DNA from: Cyclostephanos tholiformis
Taxonomy: Eukaryota > Bacillariophyta > Thalassiosirophyceae > Thalassiosirales > Thalassiosiraceae
Reading direction: 5' to 3'
Assembly (NCBI GenBank): GCA_036939975.1
Contig: JALLPB010000879.1
Location: 1-12,379, forward strand
Length of the DNA: 12,379 nt
The notes under the pieces are model-generated. The model did not search any database and had not been told where the DNA came from. It saw only the letters and a list, made by a program, of their open reading frames with translations. The position numbers and the translations under genes are program-made. Below, piece after piece: positions 7,633 through 12,379 of the stretch. Numbering within the stretch: the stretch's first letter is position 1; each line of letters opens with the position of its first letter.

Positions 7633-9020
7633 TTAAGGATGGTTCATTCCAAACTGATTCCCACTCTGCCCGCCACAATTCCCTGTGTCTGTACTTGCCT
7701 GAGAATGGGAAACTGTGCTCACCGTTGAATGAATGTTTCCTCCCATGTTATGCGCAGGTGCTGCAGCACAGTCACCCATTGAGGTCTCGTTGACACTCCA
7801 TTCATTATTATGGTTTTGGCCACCACGGCCTCCATAGTTATGTCAGCCTCAACCACGGCCTCGGTTGCCTCATCCATGGCCTCCGCGGCCACGGCCGCCA
7901 AGGCCACCACGTCCATGTCCGCCATGGCCCCTGCCCAAATTATTTTGGCCCTTGGCCTTAATGAGCTCCTGTCTGTGGTCCCCTAGTTTGGTGGACCATT
8001 CCTTGTCAGTAAATTTTTTTCCACAGGTCGCGGATGTTGACCCCATTCCATTCGTTGTGTGCCATGTCACTTGAGCTGACCTCAGAGACTCGGCGGGCAT
8101 TTGCCCCCAGGGCATTGACACTGGCACTATTAATTTGAGCCATCCGAGCAGTAATGTACTGCTTTGCGGCCGTGTAGTCCGCCTTGTGGGCTTCTCTCAT
8201 GGTCTCAATGGCCACGGTGACCTGTATGTCCCTCAATGGGTTCTTAATTCGCTTGGCGAGCAGTTCCACCTTGCTCTTTTCCTTAAACTCCTGCCCTGTC
8301 TCTTTAGGGCATTGTAGGCATTGTTCAATTTCATGATCATGGCCTTGAAAGTCATATGTTTTTTATTTGTATCTACCAATGTGTCTAGGAATTGTTGGGC
8401 TTTCAATGCCTGTACGTCCAAATCAGCTTCACCTTCATAATGATTTTGGAGGGATCACCCTGTGACCATTCCTTCCAGGGACATGGTCATACATCCAAGT
8501 CTCAGCCTTGGAGTGTACCATGGCCAATTTGATAAAAGAGAACACGGTCTCATTGTCCTGCTTGAAAGCAATCCCATGCAATGGGAGTTGGTACATCAAT
8601 CGCTCATAGTTGTTCACAGCGTCAACTGCAGGATCCCATCCCACTGGCTTATTAAGCCGGATGACATAAGCAATGGGGCAGTAATTGCACCCATAAACAA
8701 AGTATAAGGTTTCGGTGACCTTGCAATCCCAATCATCGAAGTCATACTTGTCACACCATTTCTTGAGGGCCTTAATGTTCTCACCCTTATCTCAATTCGG
8801 GACCTAGGCTTCATAAGCCATATGACCACAATGTAGGTCGTCCAATACAATATTATTCATGCCAATGGGACCTGACCTTGATGTACCAGATTAACCCTGT
8901 CAGGTTATTCTGGATGAGGATGCCCATCGCCTGAGCAGGATGCCTTGTGCTTGACGCTTTGACTATATCCTTCACCTGGTGTGGCTTGATCAGGACGATC
9001 GTTGAGGGAAGTTAGGCCAT
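7633..9020 (-). pseudogene. Copia Gag (capsid) with Gly/Arg/His-rich tail
   Basis: A likely ancestral start is ATG at 9020-9018, whose third codon is TAA; the frame then reads LPSTIVLIKPHQVKDIV and MGILIQNNLTGLIWYIK. A second frame gives KALKKWCDKYDFDDWDCK and VGWDPAVDAVNNYERLMYQ, and after a shift near 8450, HYEGEADLDVQALKAQQF. After another near 8290 come VELLAKRIKNPLRDIQ and ADYTAAKQYITARMAQIN, then (shift near 8020) DKEWSTKLGDHRQELIKAK. The tail is GRGHGGHGRGGLGG-like with three stops, then NHNNEWSVNETSMGD, ending TAA 7635-7633. Helical Gag wording precedes the repeats. No CCHC zinc knuckle was found; the RGG-like tail may replace it for RNA binding. At least four frame changes make it non-functional. 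Confidence 0.82.
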
Positions 9021-9195
9021 GTAAGGCCAGGAACTGTGTCGTTTGCCACTGTGGCATCTGGCCAGCATTCTAGCCAGTGGGAGGACAACATCTCATAGTA
9101 CAATTGTGGGGTTCAGTGCTGCCATGGTTTCCTAGATCCCCAGTTATTCCTTCATCGGATGTTGTTGGTTAATTCATAGTCAACAGGGCTGAATC

Positions 9196-9209
9196 TGAAT
9201 CTGATAAAC
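9196..9209 (-). promoter_or_regulatory. Primer-binding-site remnant next to the 5' LTR
   Basis: Directly inside the 5' LTR the minus strand reads GTTTATCAGATTC. The core TATCAGA (plus-strand 9200-9206) matches the TGGTATCAGAGC sequence complementary to the 3' end of initiator methionine tRNA used as primer by many Ty1/copia elements. The flanking bases are mutated. Its position at the LTR edge confirms element orientation and the inner LTR boundary. Confidence 0.6.
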
Positions 9210-9444
9210 TGTTCAAATCTAGACAGCACGATGAATGATTGGCAAGGGGGTAAGGGTAAGGATAGGAAAGGATATTAGTGTGGACTTTGAACTCAAGAGA
9301 GTGAGCTTATAATTCATTATCACACTATAAAAAAATATAGTTTAACCAGCCTCCATATCATATCTTTTTAGGTTCAAGCACTACGCGTACATCTACTTGT
9401 TAAATATATTTCCACATGTGCTTCATACTGTAGGGATTCAAACA
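9210..9444 (-). repeat. 5' LTR (right end)
   Basis: About 235 bp, starting TGTTCAAATC and ending ATTCAAACA on the plus strand, i.e. canonical TG...CA ends with a short TGTT/AACA inverted terminus. It aligns with 4394-4616 and carries an extra segment near 9345-9360 (CTCCATATCATATC). An A/T tract at about 9325-9342 (CACTATAAAAAAATATAG) could on the coding strand hold the TATA-type promoter element, but this is not testable here. The outside flank TCTGC does not match the left flank. Confidence 0.9.
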
Positions 9445-10019
9445 TCTGCATGTGTATGCTCTGAAAAATGACAATTTTCTATGTGCAAGCTTATTCTACT
9501 ACATGTGGCAAATAAACAAAGTCTACAGGTGCATTGCTATCTCGCATCGCCAAAATTTTGTCACATGTAAAAATATTTCAACCCCTCTCCATCATCATTG
9601 GCACAACACCCTGTCTCCATATTCTGCCTCTGCCATCCCCCCTTGTATGTTTTCATCATTGTCATTCCCCCTTGGCCATGATGTTGATTTTTGCATGATT
9701 TTCAAAACGAAATGGATTTTGGTGCTGAGTAGATGGCTCTCTATTATTTTTCAGATCGATCGATTCAAAGGGGGGTTGTTATGGTTGTCTAAACACCATG
9801 ATGGGGGCAAATCAGGCCAACCTGCCTGGTTCTAAAAAATTACTCCCATCAGTAGCAACCACATGTAGTGGTATGACGGTGCTATCTTTTTTCTGGGTAA
9901 GGCGGCTCTTGTTTCCCAAACAAAAAAGGGAGGGAAACTTGGCCGGTCAATTCTGATGTAACAAGATAGCCATGTTGCAACTGGATGGACCTTTTCCATG
10001 GATCTACAGCATTGCGTGG
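9445..10019. other. No recognised gene downstream of the retrotransposon
   Basis: A 127-codon plus-strand frame (9452-9835) is the longest here, but its product (MYALKNDNFLCASLFYYM...) is mixed-composition with no motif and no homology I can name; I treat it as chance. The rest is CT- and A-rich text without structure. Confidence 0.4.
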
Positions 10020-10434
10020 CTTAAAAACACAACAATCAACGTGCATGTGGGTGAGGATGGGCATCCATTGATGGGAGGAGGAGGGGCAGCTGCAAAATAA
10101 TGGGAAAAATTGCACAACTGGGTGATTCCAAGGCAAGGGGGTCAAGCCGTGCACCTTAACCACATAATGATCAACAAGTGAGTAGGCAGTGAAGGGCTGG
10201 AACAGCCTGGGGGAAGCAGGGGAATGTAAGTTACAATGCATTATTCTGAAAAATTGCAGCTAAGGGGGAATGCCAAGCCATGGTCTTTTAGGATCAGGGG
10301 ACCCATTTTGATGGTCCCTTTTCATCAAACGCATCAACCACATAACAATCAATGAACAGGTGGGTGGGGAAGGACTGAAAGAACAGCAAGGGGGGTGGGG
10401 TAATGTGAGTTATGATGAGTTGCTTTGATAAATC
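10020..10434. repeat. Three diverged direct-repeat units
   Basis: Units starting at about 10020 (CTTAAAAACACAACAATCAAC), 10154 (CCTTAACCACATAATGATCAA) and 10331 (GCATCAACCACATAACAATCA) align by eye. Units 2 and 3 continue in parallel through AGTGAAGGGCTGGAACAGC / GGGGAAGGACTGAAAGAACAGC and GGAATGTAAGTTACAATG / GTAATGTGAGTTATGATG. Start spacings are 134 and 177 bp, so this is not a regular satellite; each unit may carry indels. The minus strand is open over 9882-10241 (119 codons) with no recognisable product, so a non-coding repeat is more likely. Confidence 0.55.
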
Positions 10435-11215
10435 ATGATGGGAGGGGCTGAAGATCACCTACATTGCACCCCTCCCCCATTCTTTGTCACCCAAGTGCAC
10501 CAACCCCTGGAAATGCCGGCAGTGGAATGGTGCATTTTTTGAGTGCAGCAACAGGAATGCTTTGACACCCTTCAAGACATAGCAGTGCCATTAACACCAT
10601 CCTCAAACACATGGACCAATGGCATGTGAATGTGAAATCCTAAGGGAGGGTGGGAAACAAAACACCAGTGTATCTGCACATCTGCATATCTGGGCAACAA
10701 AAATCACATAAAAAAGAAAAATAATCAGAAAATGCTGTCTTATAAAAACTGTTCTTACTTGTTTTAATGCATATGGCTACAGAGCTAGTAAAGAAATCAC
10801 AGCCTTATATCCTGGCCCATGGTAGCACCACCCAAGGGTAGAGGATCAAGTGCTGGGTGGTCAGGTTTTCATTCTTGGGTCTCCTATGGGCTTTGACTTA
10901 AAATTGGTGGGGGTGGGGTGTGGGGTCATCGTCCAACTGGATTTCTCCCAATTTTTCTGGGGGCCTTAAAATTTCCCCTGCCCCCCCTCTTTACATGTGT
11001 AATGCTAAATATGGTAGATTTAGTAGAGTAGTCAAGCTAATATATGACATAGAAATAGTACAAAAGTCTACTCCTGTCAGGTCAAGCAACCCACAATGCC
11101 CAACCTCCCATCCTCTTCCCTTCCATCATAACTCCATTCCAAGCTCCTTCCACCAGCCCCATTCTTCACCACACCTCCTGCCACGAAGTGCCACTGCAAG
11201 ACAGATGGTTGTTGA
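10435..11215. other. No recognised gene
   Basis: Mixed sequence with G-rich (about 10905-10925) and C-rich (about 10978-10987, 11100-11190) tracts. The plus frame 10920-11303 is low-complexity Ser/Pro/His-rich and looks non-coding. No tRNA, hairpin terminator or transposon remnant was identified. Confidence 0.4.
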
Positions 11216-11503
11216 CGTGGTGCTAAGCTTCAGCATTCTGCACTTGGATGCTGGAAGGAGCTCAGTTCCGCTAATATTGACCTACTTTTCACTGTCCAAG
11301 TGACCCTCACCACAATCTCTAAGTTTGTCACTGTGCTTGTCTTGGCCACCAAGACCATGGCAAACGTAGTGGAAGTTGAAAATGATTTCATCATTGCAGA
11401 CATGGACTCTCTGGCCATCATTTTGATGGGTTGCCTTGGTCTCCTTCACACTGTCTCAGAGATTGACGGCCACCTCTTTGAGGGAGAGACTGCACGCTTT
11501 TGA
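11216..11503 (+). CDS. Unrecognised open frame, possible gene fragment
   Basis: A stop-to-stop frame of 95 codons, with TGA at 11213-11215 upstream and TGA at 11501-11503 at the end. There is no ATG in the first third; the first in-frame ATG is at about 11357. Codon choice looks coding-like (GTC, CTC, ACC, AAG, GTG). Phrases include CWKELSSANIDLLFTVQV, FVTVLVLATKTMANVVEVE, DFIIADMDSLA and LLHTVSEIDGHLFEGETARF: alternating hydrophobic stretches with acidic turns. The opposite strand is also partly open (11230-11421). I cannot assign a family. It could be an internal exon or a fragment of a decayed gene. Confidence 0.28.
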   Translation, partial: RGAKLQHSALGCWKELSSANIDLLFTVQVTLTTISKFVTVLVLATKTMANVVEVENDFIIADMDSLAIILMGCLGLLHTVSEIDGHLFEGETARF

Positions 11504-11794
11504 AAAAAGTCATAGCCCATATATTTTGCACTTGTATTTCAAAAAAGCCTTTTTCCATAATTTTTTACTAGCAAATTTGGTCTATTTTGACAATTATGGC
11601 CATATTTCTACAGTATTATGACCCCATACCTCCCACAAAGCTACACACATACTCACCCACATCAAATGTAACTGCTTTAGGAGTATTTCTCTTGAAAATA
11701 TAGTCCCTGATCATTAATTCATGATATAATTCCTCTTCCAACACCCAAATATTTCCCCATATTGCCTTCTGTTGACCCCGAATGACTTTGTGGT
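11504..11794. other. AT-rich spacer, nothing recognised
   Basis: AT-rich sequence with short poly-A/T runs and no coding frame of interest. It leads into the tandem array starting about 11795. Confidence 0.35.
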
Positions 11795-12240
11795 GTCATG
11801 ATTGAGGCTCCAAACCCCCGCAGATTGCATCCCACAGTCATATTATATGTATACAAAGTGTTTTAGCATCTTATTATGATGTGGAGGGGCATACAGGGGC
11901 ACCCCTTACACTCTTACGCTTGTGCAGGTGAGAGTTGATTTCAAGGAAAATTGGGGTAGGGCAGAGTCTGAGCAATGTTGTAATGTCATGGTTGAGGCTA
12001 CAAACCTGCACAGATTGCATCCCACATCCAAATCATATGTATACAAAGTATTTGAGCAACTTGCTAAACTGTGGATGGGCATATGGGTCCGCCCATACAC
12101 TGTTGCTCTTGTGCCAGGTGGGGTTGGATTTTGGGAAAATCAGGATATGGTTGAGCCAGAGTGATGTTGTAAGATCATGCTTGAGGCTCAGAAATGGCTT
12201 GGAGTGCATCCAATATCCATATCATGTGTATGAGAGCACA
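11795..12240. repeat. Tandem array, about 190 bp period, two full units and a partial third
   Basis: Anchor phrases start at 11795 (GTCATGATTGAGGCT), 11985 (GTCATGGTTGAGGCT) and 12174 (ATCATGCTTGAGGCT), i.e. periods of 190 and 189 bp. Units 1 and 2 share further text: CAGATTGCATCCCACA, TATATGTATACAAAGT / CATATGTATACAAAGT, GATGTGGAGGGGCATA / ACTGTGGATGGGCATA and CTTGTGCAGGTGAGAGTTG / CTTGTGCCAGGTGGGGTTG. The third unit breaks down after CATATCATGTGTATGAGAGC at about 12235. Conservation is clearly better than in the 1467-2010 array. An 80-codon plus frame (11922-12164) spans parts of two units and is probably incidental. Confidence 0.75.
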
Positions 12241-12379
12241 GGAAATCTGAACATCTATGATTTTCTGGTTTCGCAAAAAATTAACGTTCAAAACATTTTT
12301 TCATTCCCGCTAGCAGTTCTCATACACAAGTGCACGAGGTTTCTGATTCTCCGCTGTAAGTCAACGTCTAATGTGACTC
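12241..12379. other. Window end, nothing recognised
   Basis: Non-repetitive sequence following the tandem array. No coding frame can be judged in the remaining 139 bases. Confidence 0.3.

Larger units (their letters stand above)
4394..9444 (-). mobile_element. Degenerate Ty1/copia LTR retrotransposon, integrase-deleted
   Basis: About 5.05 kb, transcribed on the minus strand: 5' LTR at the right end, then primer-binding-site remnant, Gag, protease, GAG-pre-integrase, reverse transcriptase, RNase H and 3' LTR at the left. RT before RNase H with protease upstream, together with the pol motifs, identifies Ty1/copia. The wording of Gag, protease and pol resembles the copia groups I know from diatoms and other stramenopiles; that sub-lineage call is from memory. 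Integrase should lie between the GAG-pre-integrase segment and RT but is absent. Every coding block carries stops or frameshifts, and the two LTRs differ at many positions (roughly 85% alike by eye), so this is an old, dead copy. No matching target-site duplication was found: CATGG on the left, TCTGC on the right. Confidence 0.92.

Noticed and set aside
4394..9444. Ty3/gypsy element or endogenous retrovirus
   Set aside because: The GAG-pre-integrase segment and RT/RNase H wording are Ty1/copia type with RNase H last; no envelope-like frame was seen.
9452..9835. Plus-strand 127-codon open frame beside the 5' LTR
   Set aside because: No motif, mixed composition, and it begins at the LTR edge by chance; nothing supports a gene.
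9882..10241. Minus-strand 119-codon open frame
   Set aside because: It overlaps the direct-repeat units and has no recognisable domain; the repeats explain the sequence better.

Overview
This looks like a gene-poor, repeat-rich stretch of a nuclear eukaryotic genome, probably a microalga and perhaps a diatom or other stramenopile. The evidence is a Ty1/copia retrotransposon whose protease core (DTQADTCCAG) and pol wording resemble, from memory, copia elements of diatoms and related protists, plus a short (about 95 nt) GT-AG intron in a decayed host gene. No bacterial-style operons, rRNA, tRNA or CRISPR were seen. The organism call is an inference.

Layout. 1-1460: mostly unassigned, with a small lysine-rich open frame (250-474) and an acidic, low-complexity frame broken by one stop (1082-1333). 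1467-2010: three degenerate tandem units of about 187 bp. 2190-4213: two diverged inverted arms of about 220 bp (2190-2413 and 3997-4213) enclosing a broken, intron-containing minus-strand copy of a Sas10/Utp3/C1D-family gene, best matched to neuroguidin/Lcp5 (a small-subunit ribosome biogenesis factor). 4394-9444: one old minus-strand Ty1/copia element with both LTRs, a primer-binding-site remnant, Gag, protease, GAG-pre-integrase, reverse transcriptase and RNase H. It carries many stops and frameshifts and lacks the integrase core. 9445-12379: no recognised gene; three diverged repeat units at 10020-10434, an unrecognised 95-codon open frame at 11216-11503, and a second tandem array of about 190 bp period at 11795-12240.

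Nothing here looks like an intact, expressible, recognised gene. The most informative features are the gene remnant inside inverted repeats, which suggests capture or mobilisation of a host gene by a terminal-inverted-repeat element, and the copia element that has lost its integrase while retaining the rest of its domain order. All alignments and translations were read by eye, so percentages and exact boundaries are approximate.
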